From the NCBI GenBank assembly GCA_050246915.1, contig JBFWVD010000030.1, positions 1-57,973 of the forward strand: DNA of 57,973 bases, in the 5' to 3' direction. The stretch comes from JBFWVD01 sp050246915. GTDB lineage: Bacteria; Actinomycetota; Acidimicrobiia; Acidimicrobiales; Ilumatobacteraceae. Below, one piece after another: positions 36,522-46,176 of this stretch. A program made the translations under genes and the position numbers. The notes under the pieces are model-generated. The model was not told where the DNA came from. It saw only the letters and a program-made list of their open reading frames with translations, and did not search any database. Position 1 is the stretch's first letter; each line of letters opens with the position of its first letter.

Positions 36522-37916
36522 ATGTCAAAGTCCAAGGCAGGCCGTTGGCGGCGTGCAAGACCGATCGTGTGGAGTCCAGGGTCTGCTCCGGACGTCTCAG
36601 CTGGCGAGGACGCCACCGTCGTCATCGACACCGAATACGGGGTGTTTGAGAGGCCGCTAAGCGGTCCACCTCCAATTCCTGGCGGGTTGGACGCCGGCAT
36701 CGCCGCAGAGACTTCAGTCCGATCGATCGGCGGGGGTTGGGGGCTGCCCGACTTCATGTTCTCGCCAGAGACGCATCGGCGTGGGTCCGGACGTCGAGAG
36801 ATTGGTGACGGGGTTGTGCTCTGCGGCGAGTTCGGCGTAGTGCTCCAAACAAAATGCCGCGTTGGGAGTGGCGGCCAGGCTGATCGCGAGGGACGGTGGA
36901 TCCAACGGTCTATCGCCGACGCTGGACGGCAAGCGTCGGGGACACTTCGGACATTACGGTCAGCACCACAGACGTTGACGAGCCTTCGAGGAACACCGCA
37001 TCGAGTCGTCGCCGACGCCTACCGCTGGCTTTGCGTGGTGATTATTGATCATGAGAACCCACCAGTTGGGCTTGTCCCAACGTGTGATGCGAAGGATCCG
37101 ACAATCGCGCTGCTGAAGTCAGACTGGGACTTCCTCTTCAACCATCTCCGCTCAACCTATGCGGTCGTTCGTTACCTGCGACACGTCGTTCAGTTCGAAC
37201 CGGTGGCCCTCGGTACCGAGTGGATCCGATACGGCCAGATCGCGTTCGAGGCCAGCCTCGAGTCCTCGTCGTCCCTCGACAAACGTCTTCTGGTGAAGGG
37301 AGCCGTGAAGTATCACTCACCGCTGCTGTCTCTGACCGCTGCCATGGACGACGACGCGTCGTCACAGATGTTCTATCGAATGCTCTTGGAAGAGGTTGCA
37401 GTCAAGATGCTGGCGGATCCCGTCCTCGCCGACGGTCCGCGTCTCGACGTCCTATCCCGCCTCGATGCTCTTCCTGTATCTATGCGCTCTGCCGTAGCGA
37501 GGTACGTCTTCGACAGCATCTGTGAGCTGACGAAGACGGCCCCCCATGACGGCGTGAAGTGGCTGACGAGAACCATACGAGGAACGGCAGATGGAACGCA
37601 GCTTCTCTATGGCGCATGCTCCGAACACTTCGGCGGCTATGACCTGTTTCTGCAGAATTGGCTCGTCGTACGGCACCACGATCTTCGAGCACTGGTTGGA
37701 CCTACGAGCTGCGTCGCCACCGTGGCTCTCGTTCTGACTCCGCGCCGCGATGGCAGCCGACCATGGGACGTCACCGTCTGCAGCGTCGCAGGCGACATCG
37801 AACTTGACCCCGCTGCCGCTCAAGCAACGCGAGACCTACTGGCCGTCACGAACGTTGCGGTTCCACGGCGAGCGTCGAAACGCGGAGCCAAGTGGCAAAC
37901 GAGATCGCGAAGATAA
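36522..37916 (+). CDS. Hypothetical protein with possible PD-(D/E)xK nuclease motif
   Basis: A 464-aa protein. Near residues 75-111 it has LPDFMFSP and then REIGDGVVLCGEFGVVLQTK: E93, D96, Q109 and K111 are spaced like the E...D...QxK core of restriction-endonuclease-fold proteins in which a GDxxLI(F/I)QxK strand carries the active site. The rest (WLCVVIIDHENPPVG, SDWDFLFNHLRSTYAVVRYL) is unassigned. It is transcribed away from the STAND ATPase gene across a shared 53-base promoter region, suggesting a two-gene sensor/effector module. The nuclease call is by motif only. Confidence 0.6.
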   Translation: MSKSKAGRWRRARPIVWSPGSAPDVSAGEDATVVIDTEYGVFERPLSGPPPIPGGLDAGIAAETSVRSIGGGWGLPDFMFSPETHRRGSGRREIGDGVVLCGEFGVVLQTKCRVGSGGQADREGRWIQRSIADAGRQASGTLRTLRSAPQTLTSLRGTPHRVVADAYRWLCVVIIDHENPPVGLVPTCDAKDPTIALLKSDWDFLFNHLRSTYAVVRYLRHVVQFEPVALGTEWIRYGQIAFEASLESSSSLDKRLLVKGAVKYHSPLLSLTAAMDDDASSQMFYRMLLEEVAVKMLADPVLADGPRLDVLSRLDALPVSMRSAVARYVFDSICELTKTAPHDGVKWLTRTIRGTADGTQLLYGACSEHFGGYDLFLQNWLVVRHHDLRALVGPTSCVATVALVLTPRRDGSRPWDVTVCSVAGDIELDPAAAQATRDLLAVTNVAVPRRASKRGAKWQTRSRR

Positions 37917-38178
37917 TCCGGTCCGTACCTCGCGACAGAACGCGCGACGCAGAACGACCTCAGCTACGCATGCGCGACAGAGCGCCGAACGGCGCCTCTG
38001 CTCCCGACGGAGCGAGACGGTGGCGGTGACCGGCCATCCGTGATGATCCATGACCATGTTGGGAGTCTTTGCCCGCGCGCGGAAGTTGCCTACCCGGATC
38101 GGAGGTAGCGATCAGCCCGTAAGTCGTGCCACGCTCGGATGATGTTCAGAGCGGATCTCGCCCGTTCCTGGAGGTTTA

Positions 38179-39066
38179 GTGTTCGCTGACATGCGGCCGT
38201 TCGGCGAGAGGTTGCTCGACGAGCTCGCGGAGATGCGCACTGCTTTCCGTCAGCTACTCGACGGCTCATCGATCTGCAATGTCGATCCCAACCGACACGG
38301 CGTCGGCGGGATGGTCTTCATTGGATTCGCAACCTGGGACTGGACACCGGACGACGGCCTGATCGGCGAGCGAACTCGGCTGCTCGAGCGGCTGGACCAT
38401 TGGGCGTCCCTTCTGCTGTTGCTCCATCGATCCGCAGTGCCCACGACACGAGAGCGGATCGAGGGGCACCTTGGGCTACTGCGGGACTGGCTCAAGCGAG
38501 ACGGTGGCGATCACTCGATTCCGCCAACCATCGAGGAGGCGAGCGCAAGGGCCGAGGTCGCCTTTGACGAACTCGTCCGGCTCGTCGAGATCGGCATTCA
38601 CGGGATGCCTGCAACGCTTGTTGTGCCCGACACGAACGCCCTAATCCGACATCCCGATGTGGCGTCATTCGCCGCCCACCTCGGAACGGACGACTACCTG
38701 GTGGTCATGCCGACGACAGTCGTGGCCGAACTCGACGAACTCAAGGATCGAGGTAGAACCGAGGACGTCCGTACGAAGGCTGCTGCAGTCGTGCGTCGCC
38801 TGAAAGGCCTTCGGGACCGAGGCGACATTCGAGTTGGTGTACCAGTTCAAGGAAGGACGCGCCTTCGCATGGAACACAGGGAGGTTCAAGTTCGAGGAGT
38901 CCTGGATTGGCTCGATCCCGATGTGCCGGACGATCGCATCCTCGCCGCGGCACTCGACCTGCAGGCACGATCGCCAGCGGCGACGGTCGTGCTGTTCACA
39001 GCCGACATGAACCTCCAGAACAAGGCGGCCGCAGTCGGGCTTCCGTTCGCAGATCCGGCGCCCTAA
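38179..39066 (+). CDS. PIN-domain ribonuclease-like protein with N-terminal helical extension
   Basis: A 295-aa protein. The first 145 residues are helical and unassigned. Residues 146-290 form a PIN domain with all acidic positions: TLVVPDTNALIRHPD (Asp151), VVAELDELKD (Glu184), PDVPDDRILAAAL (Asp251/252) and VVLFTADMNLQNKA (Asp276). The long form with DTNxLI and FTADMNLQ resembles PhoH-associated PIN domains rather than VapC toxins. GGAGG lies four bases before the GTG. No antitoxin gene is adjacent. It follows the STAND/nuclease-like pair and may be a third member of the same island, though a 262-base gap separates them. Confidence 0.88.
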   Translation: MFADMRPFGERLLDELAEMRTAFRQLLDGSSICNVDPNRHGVGGMVFIGFATWDWTPDDGLIGERTRLLERLDHWASLLLLLHRSAVPTTRERIEGHLGLLRDWLKRDGGDHSIPPTIEEASARAEVAFDELVRLVEIGIHGMPATLVVPDTNALIRHPDVASFAAHLGTDDYLVVMPTTVVAELDELKDRGRTEDVRTKAAAVVRRLKGLRDRGDIRVGVPVQGRTRLRMEHREVQVRGVLDWLDPDVPDDRILAAALDLQARSPAATVVLFTADMNLQNKAAAVGLPFADPAP

Positions 39067-39247
39067 ATGCGCAATCAGTCGGCACGGTAGGTTCGGCCCG
39101 CAACCAATGACGAGACGGCCAGAACGCGCGCTCCGAACGCGGCGTCATCGGTGACGCGAACGACCACAGATCGGCGCATCGGGCGGCCGCGTACGAAGGC
39201 GCTTCCCGGCCGGCCATGTCGGTAACCCGATCCTTGCGACGGCGGGC

Positions 39248-39811
39248 GTGCGCGTGCACGCTGCATCTGTGCCCGCTGAACATCTCACCGTCGATTTCGT
39301 TGTTCGTGGTGTCGCGGGTCGGGTGTCTGTGATCGTTTCGTCCAACGATGCTCCCGAAGCGATCGGCTGCGAGCTCAGCGCGCTCGGCTTTCCGGTCTGT
39401 GAGGCCACGGTTCAGACACCTTTGCGCGGCTACGCGGCGCTGCTCGGCTGGGTGCAGGTGGTCGGCACCTCTCGCTCGCCTGAGGAACAGCGAAGGTTCG
39501 AGACGGACCCGTTGCAGATCTTCGATCATCTGGACCTGCCGTTCGGCTTCTACGGAATCAACCCGACCCTGTTCGACGCACCATCGAGGCGCGACCGCTC
39601 GCAGCACCTCGACTGGCTCGCGCACAGCTTCTTGTGCAGCTCGCCGGACGGCCCGATGCAACGGACCGTCCAGCCAGTCGCCGCGTTCCAGTGGGGCTTC
39701 GTGCTCAGCGCAGGCACGGTCGACCTGCTACCCGTCAAGCAGCTGCCGCTCACCGAATGGGCCTGTCACCGATCCTTGCTGACGAGCACCTACCCCTCCT
39801 GGCAGTTCTGA
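39248..39811 (+). CDS. Hypothetical protein
   Basis: A 187-aa protein with regular strand/helix alternation (LTVDFVVRGVAGRVSVIV, YAALLGWVQVVGTSRS, DHLDLPFGFYGINPTLFDAP, WLAHSFLCSSPD, FQWGFVLSAGTVDLLP). It looks like a genuine small enzyme or ligand-binding protein but I do not recognise the family. There is no signal peptide. The start (GTG at 39248, or GTG at 39254) lacks a clear ribosome site. It lies in the cargo region after the PIN-domain gene. Confidence 0.6.
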   Translation: MRVHAASVPAEHLTVDFVVRGVAGRVSVIVSSNDAPEAIGCELSALGFPVCEATVQTPLRGYAALLGWVQVVGTSRSPEEQRRFETDPLQIFDHLDLPFGFYGINPTLFDAPSRRDRSQHLDWLAHSFLCSSPDGPMQRTVQPVAAFQWGFVLSAGTVDLLPVKQLPLTEWACHRSLLTSTYPSWQF

Positions 39812-40048
39812 CGGCGCGCTCCGGACTCATCCTCGTGCGTAACGCGCGCACCGATCGTGGCTCCAGAACAACAACCGGCGATCGCACGCGAGAGCCTCCA
39901 ACGAAACCAGGGCGATTCGGTGCCGACCTGCACGCTCCTGGAGGTGATGGCCAAGTTGACGCGTATCAACACGCTTCCTATTGCGTGAGGATCGCGGCCG
40001 TTAACGCTCTGGCGCTTCGGCGTCTTCGGTCTGAGCTGTGCACACGGT

Positions 40049-40501
40049 TCAATTCGGTGAGTCGAAGAACACGCGTATCCATGTGATGCCGGAGCCCGCG
40101 TCGGGATTGGTGCTGCTGTCGGTCTGGCTATAGCTCTCGAGCGTGACGTAGAAGTCGATGCCGTCGCGTGTCGCACGGCACTTGACAGAGTGCAGGGTGT
40201 TTACGGGGTTTTCGTTGTCGCTCACACCGGTCGGGTCAGTGCATTGGATGCGGTTCACGACGGCTCCATACCAGTCGTGCCAAGCTGCAACGTCGACGTC
40301 GCCGTAGTGCGCAGTCTGGCCGGCTGGGCCGACAGTCGTCTTGGTGGGCACGCCGGGCGGCAGGCCGATCTCCTCGGTCAGCGCATCGCGAACATCTTGG
40401 CGTTGAGCTGTTACATCCTCCATGAGGTCCCCGCAACCGACACCGACCAGAGCTGCGGCAGCAGTCGCGACCATGACTATCGAGATTCGAGACATGTTCA
40501 T
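40049..40501 (-). CDS. Predicted lipoprotein
   Basis: A 150-aa exported protein. It has a signal peptide (MNMSRISIVMVATAAAALVG) ending in the lipobox LVGVGC, followed by a mature domain with GLPPGVPTKTTVGPAG, HSVKCRATRDGIDFYVTLES and WIRVFFDS. It should be a membrane-anchored lipoprotein. The function is unknown. On an integrative element such proteins can act in surface or entry exclusion, but that is a guess. It stands alone between two long gaps. Confidence 0.75.
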   Translation of the reverse strand: MNMSRISIVMVATAAAALVGVGCGDLMEDVTAQRQDVRDALTEEIGLPPGVPTKTTVGPAGQTAHYGDVDVAAWHDWYGAVVNRIQCTDPTGVSDNENPVNTLHSVKCRATRDGIDFYVTLESYSQTDSSTNPDAGSGITWIRVFFDSPN

Positions 40502-40952
40502 AGAGGTCCGTTCGTTCGGTTGCGCGAAAGCCGCGTACATGGTTAGACGCTCCCGATCGGCTCGAACGCCAATGCACGTGGGCCACATCTGTAGGCCGAC
40601 CGTCGGATGCAGGATCGATGGGTGAACCGCTGCTGACGGTTTCAGCTGAACGCTCGCCTGACCTGTGAGGGACGTGCGGTGCTCCTGAAGGTCTCCACGC
40701 AGCCGAGACCTGGTTATGCCGGGTATCGACCCGTTTGCAGAGCGTAGGGGTGGCCTCCGTGGTTGTGCGCTCCGGCCGACTCTGGCGCCGGGACAACGAT
40801 CCTCGCGTTCTCCACCCTGCGCGCCTCCGTTCCAACAGACAGACGCGCGGTGCCGAACGACGCCGGAGCGTCCGCGGTTGATCGCACCAGATCGGGCCTC
40901 GGCGTTCACGGGCTCGCGCACGGTCAGATCTGGGTCGCCGCCTCGTAGATGG
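40502..40952. other. Gap with no clear gene
   Basis: About 450 bases between the lipoprotein gene and the end of the transfer operon. One clean hairpin is present, AGGTCTC (40689-40695) pairing with GAGACCT (40705-40711) across a 9-base loop. No gene is supported. Confidence 0.4.
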
Positions 40953-42026
40953 TCATCGCAGGGTCCGGGTAAGGCCGTGGTGACTCACACTGCGGTGTGG
41001 AGGTGTCGGCTCGAGTTGCCTGGTGAGCCAGCAGCGGTCGTTGCCGAGCATCGAATTGATGTCGTGGCCGTCAGGTAGTGACAGGACGCGGTTGGAGCAG
41101 CCAGCTGACGTCAGAGAGGCTGCGAGGATGCTGCCGGCGTTCCGCCCGGCTGGGTCGCCGTCGAGGGCGAGCATGACGTGGCGCTTGGCTGCGCCTCTGG
41201 CGATTTCTCGTGCTGTTCGTTGGTCGACGTAGGTCGCTCCGAGCACGGCGACGGCAGCGGTGCCGGTGCTGGCGATGCTGAGCGCGTCGACGGTGCCTTC
41301 GCAGACGATGAGGTGGTGGCGGTCGTTGACGGTCGCCGGCTGTATCCATCCGAGCCGGGGATTGGCGGCGAGGCGGCCGGCGGCGTTGGCGTACTTCGGG
41401 CGGCCTTCGACGGGGTCGAGGTAGCGGGCTTGGACGTACGTGACCTCTCTGTCGAGATTGAGCGCTGGGAGCACGGCGGCGGCTCCTCCTCGCGGGAGCC
41501 CGGCCGCGCGCCGCAGGACCGTTGGCCCGGGGTCGGCTCCGATGTGGTTTGCCTTGAGTGCGTCGGGTGCGAGTCCTCGTTCGTTGACGAGGTAGTCGAG
41601 GACCCTGCGACCGGCGGGCTGCCACAGAATTCGTTCGCAGGCCGCGACGTACTCGAGCAGCGCTTCGTCCGGCGCCAGCGGTTCAGCTGGTGTGGATGAC
41701 CGGGAGCCAAGTGCTCGTGGCCGGGAGATCTCGGGCGCGTCTCCGGCGCGGTGTTCGAGTTCAGTGAGGGCCTCGGCGACGGTGCCGCCTCGGGCTACGA
41801 GGAGCGCGTCGATGGCGGTGCCTCCGTGTCCACCGGACCAGCATCTCCATCGTTGGATGCCGCGACGGTCGACGAACATCGTGACTGACGGGTGTTGGTC
41901 GTCGTGGCCGGCATCGATACAGCGCCACCGGGTGCTCGATCCGAGTTTGACGGCGGGGGCCGGTGAGAGTTCGTCGAGCAACGCGCCGAGGTCGGTGCGG
42001 CGGAGCAGGTCGTCGCGGTCGATCAT
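40953..42026 (-). CDS. CHC2 zinc-finger / Toprim DNA primase-like protein
   Basis: A 357-aa protein. The N-terminus has a CHC2-type zinc ribbon (Cys36, His41, Cys62, His67 in WRCIDAGHDD and WRCWSGGHGG). The middle contains a connecting region, and a Toprim fold follows with HLIVCEGTVDALSI (catalytic Glu) and HVMLALDGDPAGRNAG (DxD). The zinc site plus Toprim is the DnaG-type primase core without the helicase-binding tail. It is the last gene of the transfer operon, nine bases after the VirB4-like gene, and would prime complementary-strand synthesis in donor or recipient. Confidence 0.9.
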   Translation of the reverse strand: MIDRDDLLRRTDLGALLDELSPAPAVKLGSSTRWRCIDAGHDDQHPSVTMFVDRRGIQRWRCWSGGHGGTAIDALLVARGGTVAEALTELEHRAGDAPEISRPRALGSRSSTPAEPLAPDEALLEYVAACERILWQPAGRRVLDYLVNERGLAPDALKANHIGADPGPTVLRRAAGLPRGGAAAVLPALNLDREVTYVQARYLDPVEGRPKYANAAGRLAANPRLGWIQPATVNDRHHLIVCEGTVDALSIASTGTAAVAVLGATYVDQRTAREIARGAAKRHVMLALDGDPAGRNAGSILAASLTSAGCSNRVLSLPDGHDINSMLGNDRCWLTRQLEPTPPHRSVSHHGLTRTLR

Positions 42027-42035
42027 CGCCGGGAC

Positions 42036-43376
42036 TCATGCCGTCATCGCCGCGTCGGTGTCGACGAGGCGTCGCTCGAGACCTGCGCCGATGATGTGTT
42101 GGACGATGGTGGCTTGGTTGGCGACGAGCCATAGTGCGCGGCCTTTGACGAGTCGCGTGATGAGGGTCGTCTCGACATCCGTGAGGTGCAGGAGTTGGCG
42201 GGCGTCGTCGACCTGGTCGGGTGCTTGGCGGAACACGACACGGGTCTGCACATCGGCGAGAAGGCCCGAAGCGATCTTGGCGGCAGCGGTGCCGTCGTCT
42301 GCTTGTGAGCGCAGGTCCGAGAGCCGGTGGCAGATGAGCAGGTTCCAGATGCCGTAGAGCCGGCACAGTTTGAGGCGAGCTTGGAGGTGTTTGGCGGCTC
42401 GTTCGGTGGCGAGCATCGCCCACACTTCGTCGTCGACGAGGATCCCGCGTCGACCCTGCCGGTGGAGGTCACCCATCACGGTCTGCAGCCATGCGGTGGC
42501 TGCCATTTGGACGAGCGGGAGGGCTTCGGTGTTGCCGAACACGGCGGAGAGATCGAGCACGATCCCGGGCCCTGTTTCCCAGTCGACCTGCACGGTGGTG
42601 GGCCCGTCGAACATGCCGCGCAGGGTCCGCTCGAGCAGCTTGCCGAGTCCGAGGCGGAGATGCGTGCGTGCATCACCGAGGTCGTCGACAGCGATGAACG
42701 CAAGGTCACGTCGTACGGTGAGGGTTTCGGGGAGGTCGCCGAGCAGCCGCGCGAGGTCGATGAGGGTCGCGCCTGGCGTGGTGTCGCCGAGGTGCTCGAC
42801 GGCGAGGGTGAGCAGTGTCTCCTCGACAGCGGTGAGATCGCGGCGGAGCACGACGCCGAGCAGACCGACCATCAGGGTTTGCCGGTTAAGCAGCGACAGG
42901 GCGGGGTCGCCGGGGCCGACGTCGAGCGGATTCACTCGGTCGTGGCCGCCGGGTGCGAGACGGACGACAGCGAGGCCGAGCCCTTCGCCGATCGCTCCGT
43001 ACTCACCTTTGGGATCAGAGATGGCGATGAACCGGCGCCGACCGTAGTAGCCGGCTTGTCGCCACAGGATCGTCTTGGCGGTGGCCGATTTGCCGAAGCC
43101 GGGCTCACCGACAATGAGCATGTTGGAATTGGTGAGCGTGGCACCGCCGAGGTCACGTCCGTAGAGCTCGAACGGGTCGAAGAACCAGCCGGACCCGCCT
43201 GCGGTGACGTTGACGCCGAGGAACGGGCCGCGCTCGCCTGCGTTGTGTCCGCCGTGGAACGGGTAGATCGATGCGAGGTTGGCGGTGGTTCCTCGGTGTC
43301 TGCCGACGCGTAGCCCGGGCCCCAACATCGCAACAATCGACGGCGAAGGTGTCGCTAAGTGTGCGGGGCGCTTCAT
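42036..43376 (-). CDS. VirB4/TraC-like conjugation ATPase
   Basis: A 446-aa protein equal to the ATPase half of VirB4. It has Walker A IVGEPGFGKSATA (Gly90-Ser97), SDPKGEYGAIGEGLGL, VRLAPGGHDRVNPLDV, Walker B RGILVDDEVWAML and RLYGIWNLLICHRLSDL. VirB4 energises pilus assembly and substrate transfer at the inner membrane. In this actinobacterial type the missing N-terminal half is supplied by the preceding SCO6880-like protein. The start overlaps that gene's stop by four bases. Confidence 0.93.
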   Translation of the reverse strand: MKRPAHLATPSPSIVAMLGPGLRVGRHRGTTANLASIYPFHGGHNAGERGPFLGVNVTAGGSGWFFDPFELYGRDLGGATLTNSNMLIVGEPGFGKSATAKTILWRQAGYYGRRRFIAISDPKGEYGAIGEGLGLAVVRLAPGGHDRVNPLDVGPGDPALSLLNRQTLMVGLLGVVLRRDLTAVEETLLTLAVEHLGDTTPGATLIDLARLLGDLPETLTVRRDLAFIAVDDLGDARTHLRLGLGKLLERTLRGMFDGPTTVQVDWETGPGIVLDLSAVFGNTEALPLVQMAATAWLQTVMGDLHRQGRRGILVDDEVWAMLATERAAKHLQARLKLCRLYGIWNLLICHRLSDLRSQADDGTAAAKIASGLLADVQTRVVFRQAPDQVDDARQLLHLTDVETTLITRLVKGRALWLVANQATIVQHIIGAGLERRLVDTDAAMTA

Positions 43377-44881
43377 TGCCCGATCCTTCGTGCGACGCTG
43401 CGTCCGAGCGGAAGCGATGACACCCAGCCTGCTGCGTGGCGGGCGTAGAGCGGATGGAGTTCGATGCCGGCCTGCGCAGCGGTCTGTTCGACGATGCCGC
43501 TGAGGTCATCGAGTTCGCCGAGAGACCGGGCGGTGACGGTGAGCAGCCCGACGTAGGCGAGTTCTGCGTAGCCGTCGTTGAGCTCGGTCTCGCGCAGCGT
43601 CACCTCACGCGCTGCTTTGCGGTCGGCTGCCCGGATGCGGAACCCGCGCCGGGCGCGGTCCTCCGCGTTGGTTTCGCGGGTGACGGTTTCTTTGTCGATG
43701 TCGCGGTCCGATCGTGACGGTGCGATCGGTTCGAACACGACCGTCACTGTCCTGGTGGCGGGGATGCCGAACAGCAGCTGGTCGAGCCAGCCGGCGGGGA
43801 CCTCGCGGCGCGGCCAGCGGGCGAACCACCATGTCCGGTGGACCGCGCTATCGACGCGGACGTGATCCCAGAGCTCCTCCACGGTCAGCGGGCCGAAGTC
43901 GGCCGGGGCCTTGCCGGCTGCGGCGGCCAGCGATCTCGACAGGGTCGGGACGAGCCCGACGAGGCGCGGGTCGGATCGTACGCGTGTTGCTTCGACAATC
44001 GAGGCTGCGTCGAGTGGCGCGCCGACATTCAACCCGGCATGCTCGAGGCGGGACGCGAAGAGGCGCAGCTCTTCGAGCAGCACCCCGACCGCCGCCTCGA
44101 TGGCCTGGCCCGGACGGTGACGTCTAGAGCGCACCAGCCGGGGATCAACGGTCACCTCGACGAGAACCTCGTGGCGGACACTTGTCGGGGCGACCTGCTC
44201 GACGAGGGTCAGGTACGAATTGCCGGCCTCGGTTGCGGGTTCAGTCGCCCAGCGTGTGCGCACCTCACGGAGGTGGTCGTCGACGCCGGTGGGTGATGTC
44301 CAGTCCCGCCACGTCACCCGGATGACCGCTCCGCCCTCGCGGCAAAACCCTGCCAGTGCTAGACCCCACAGATCGAGTCTCGAGTCCTGGGCGAGCGGAT
44401 CGGCCAGCGCGAACTGGCCGTCACCGGACACCGGCAACACTGCGGTCACGGTGCCGACGGTCCGGTCGCGGATGACACCAACGACACCCGGGGCGGGCCC
44501 GGCGGTCATCCATGGCCGGTCGACCTCGAACAACTCCAGACCGTCGAGCGCCCGCGGTAACGGAGCCGCTGATGATCCGTCGACGATGAGCGGGACCGGA
44601 CGGCACCACCGATGCCGGCGCCGTAGCCGTCGACCTCCCCAGACAACCAGGCGAGGGAGGAGCTCGTGGATCGGTCGGCCACCGAGACGTCCGAACCCCA
44701 CCAGAGCGCACACGCACAACGGAGCGACCGCGAGCGGCAGTGGCGCGCCGGCGAGCACAGCGAGCCAGCCGGCGATCACGCCGACAGCCAATGTGATCAA
44801 CAGCGAAGGCGGCACGTCGCCGAACAGGCCGGCGCGGCGGAACCCGGCAAACCGATAGCGGCGAGGCGCATCCCCGCTCAT
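43373..44881 (-). CDS. SCO6880-family conjugation protein
   Basis: A 502-aa protein with two N-terminal membrane segments (LLITLAVGVIAGWLAVLAGA and LAVAPLCVCALVGFG) followed by a long cytoplasmic part (TVGTVTAVLPVSGDGQFALA, SYLTLVEQV, TVTVVFEPIAPSRSDRDI, ELAYVGLLTVTARS). This layout matches the PrgI-like/VirB4-N-terminal partner known in actinobacteria as SCO6880. It overlaps the genes on both sides by four bases, so it is made in step with the VirB6-like and VirB4-like subunits. It presumably forms the base of the transfer channel. Confidence 0.85.
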   Translation of the reverse strand: MSGDAPRRYRFAGFRRAGLFGDVPPSLLITLAVGVIAGWLAVLAGAPLPLAVAPLCVCALVGFGRLGGRPIHELLPRLVVWGGRRLRRRHRWCRPVPLIVDGSSAAPLPRALDGLELFEVDRPWMTAGPAPGVVGVIRDRTVGTVTAVLPVSGDGQFALADPLAQDSRLDLWGLALAGFCREGGAVIRVTWRDWTSPTGVDDHLREVRTRWATEPATEAGNSYLTLVEQVAPTSVRHEVLVEVTVDPRLVRSRRHRPGQAIEAAVGVLLEELRLFASRLEHAGLNVGAPLDAASIVEATRVRSDPRLVGLVPTLSRSLAAAAGKAPADFGPLTVEELWDHVRVDSAVHRTWWFARWPRREVPAGWLDQLLFGIPATRTVTVVFEPIAPSRSDRDIDKETVTRETNAEDRARRGFRIRAADRKAAREVTLRETELNDGYAELAYVGLLTVTARSLGELDDLSGIVEQTAAQAGIELHPLYARHAAGWVSSLPLGRSVARRIGQ

Positions 44882-46176
44882 GTCCGGTCCTGCGCATCGG
44901 CCTCAGGCACCTGCGCATCAACCGCGCGAGCGGCTCCTGACGCGGCTTTCCTGGCTGCCGATGCAACCACCACCGCGGCGACCCCGACAGGGCCCGCAGC
45001 GGCGCCGGCCCCCGACCCTGCACCCATCACTCCTGCATTCATGGCGGCTGAGCCACTCGCGCCTGCCAACCGGGCCCCGCTCATCGCGGCACCACCGGAC
45101 CCGCCGCCCGACGACCCGACAGTGCCCTCTCCCCCACTGCCACCAACGCCGAACCCGCCGTCGACCGGACTGCGACCCGAGGAGAGCCGTTGCATGGTGG
45201 ACTGGGCGTAGTACTGGAACTGCATACCCGTCGACGCCGCACGCAACGGTCCCGACGCGACACCGGCAGCGACAGTCGCCGCGGCCACCACCGGAATGAG
45301 CCGGTACACCAGGTACGGCATGAACGCCGCCAGACCGAACGTGATGATCCCGACCACGAGGGTGCCGAACTCGGCCAGACCGTTGTCAATGATCCCGTCG
45401 CCAGGGGTGCCGGTTGCTCCGACCCCGCCCAACGCTCCCACCCCGACCGACAACGCGAGCGCGATCACCGGTTTGGCGAGGATCAGCGCGGCCAACAGTT
45501 CCATGGTGTGGCGGGCCATCCCACGAAGCGTTGGCCACACCATCCCCGGCAGACCGAACGCGACCGCGAGGACGACAACGAGATAGATCATCGCGTCGCG
45601 CAGCATCAACACGAACCACAACAACAGCAACGCGACCATCAACACGAGCAGCACCAACGGGGCGAGAAACGTGCCGCCCGGCACCGTCGTCGCGATCTGC
45701 CCGATGCCGTCGAACACACCCACCGCGTTGGCACGCATGCCTTCCCACACCGAGTCGCTCATCGCGTCCGCCAGCCCGACGGCCGCCTGGGTGAATGTGA
45801 CGAGAGCGACCATCACGAACACCGTCATCGGGAGATCCGCAAACGCGCGTCGCATCACACCGCCGATGTCGCCGGTCGCCACGCCATGGGCGATCGAGAC
45901 GAAGAACACACCGAGCAGCACGAGTCCGCCGATCCGCGCCGCGACCTGGTATGGGCTGTTCACGGTGCCGGAGAACCACTCGGCATCAAGATGGGGTGAG
46001 CTCGTGTGGTCCATCACCGACCAGACGAACCCGAGCAGCTGCACGCAGCCCTTCGCGATCCAGTTCGTGATCCCCTCGAAGATCTTGTCACCCGCCCAGC
46101 CGACGAGACTCTCGAACGGTGAGGTGACGAAACCCCACAAGTCATCGAGCGGATTGCCAATCGGAAACGCCAACAT
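44878..46176 (-). CDS. VirB6/TrbL-like polytopic membrane channel protein
   Basis: A 432-aa membrane protein with at least six helices (IGGLVLLGVFFVSIAHGVA, MTVFVMVALVTFTQAAVGLA, FLAPLVLLVLMVALLLLWFV, YLVVVLAVAFGLPGMV, LVVGIITFGLAAFMPYLVY). It also has a Gly/Ala/Ser-rich C-terminal tail. This is the usual look of the VirB6/TrbL inner-membrane pore of type IV secretion systems. The ATG shares its A with the TGA of the lipoprotein gene (TGATG), behind GGGAGG. The low-complexity tail is typical in actinobacteria. Confidence 0.88.
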   Translation of the reverse strand: MLAFPIGNPLDDLWGFVTSPFESLVGWAGDKIFEGITNWIAKGCVQLLGFVWSVMDHTSSPHLDAEWFSGTVNSPYQVAARIGGLVLLGVFFVSIAHGVATGDIGGVMRRAFADLPMTVFVMVALVTFTQAAVGLADAMSDSVWEGMRANAVGVFDGIGQIATTVPGGTFLAPLVLLVLMVALLLLWFVLMLRDAMIYLVVVLAVAFGLPGMVWPTLRGMARHTMELLAALILAKPVIALALSVGVGALGGVGATGTPGDGIIDNGLAEFGTLVVGIITFGLAAFMPYLVYRLIPVVAAATVAAGVASGPLRAASTGMQFQYYAQSTMQRLSSGRSPVDGGFGVGGSGGEGTVGSSGGGSGGAAMSGARLAGASGSAAMNAGVMGAGSGAGAAAGPVGVAAVVVASAARKAASGAARAVDAQVPEADAQDRT

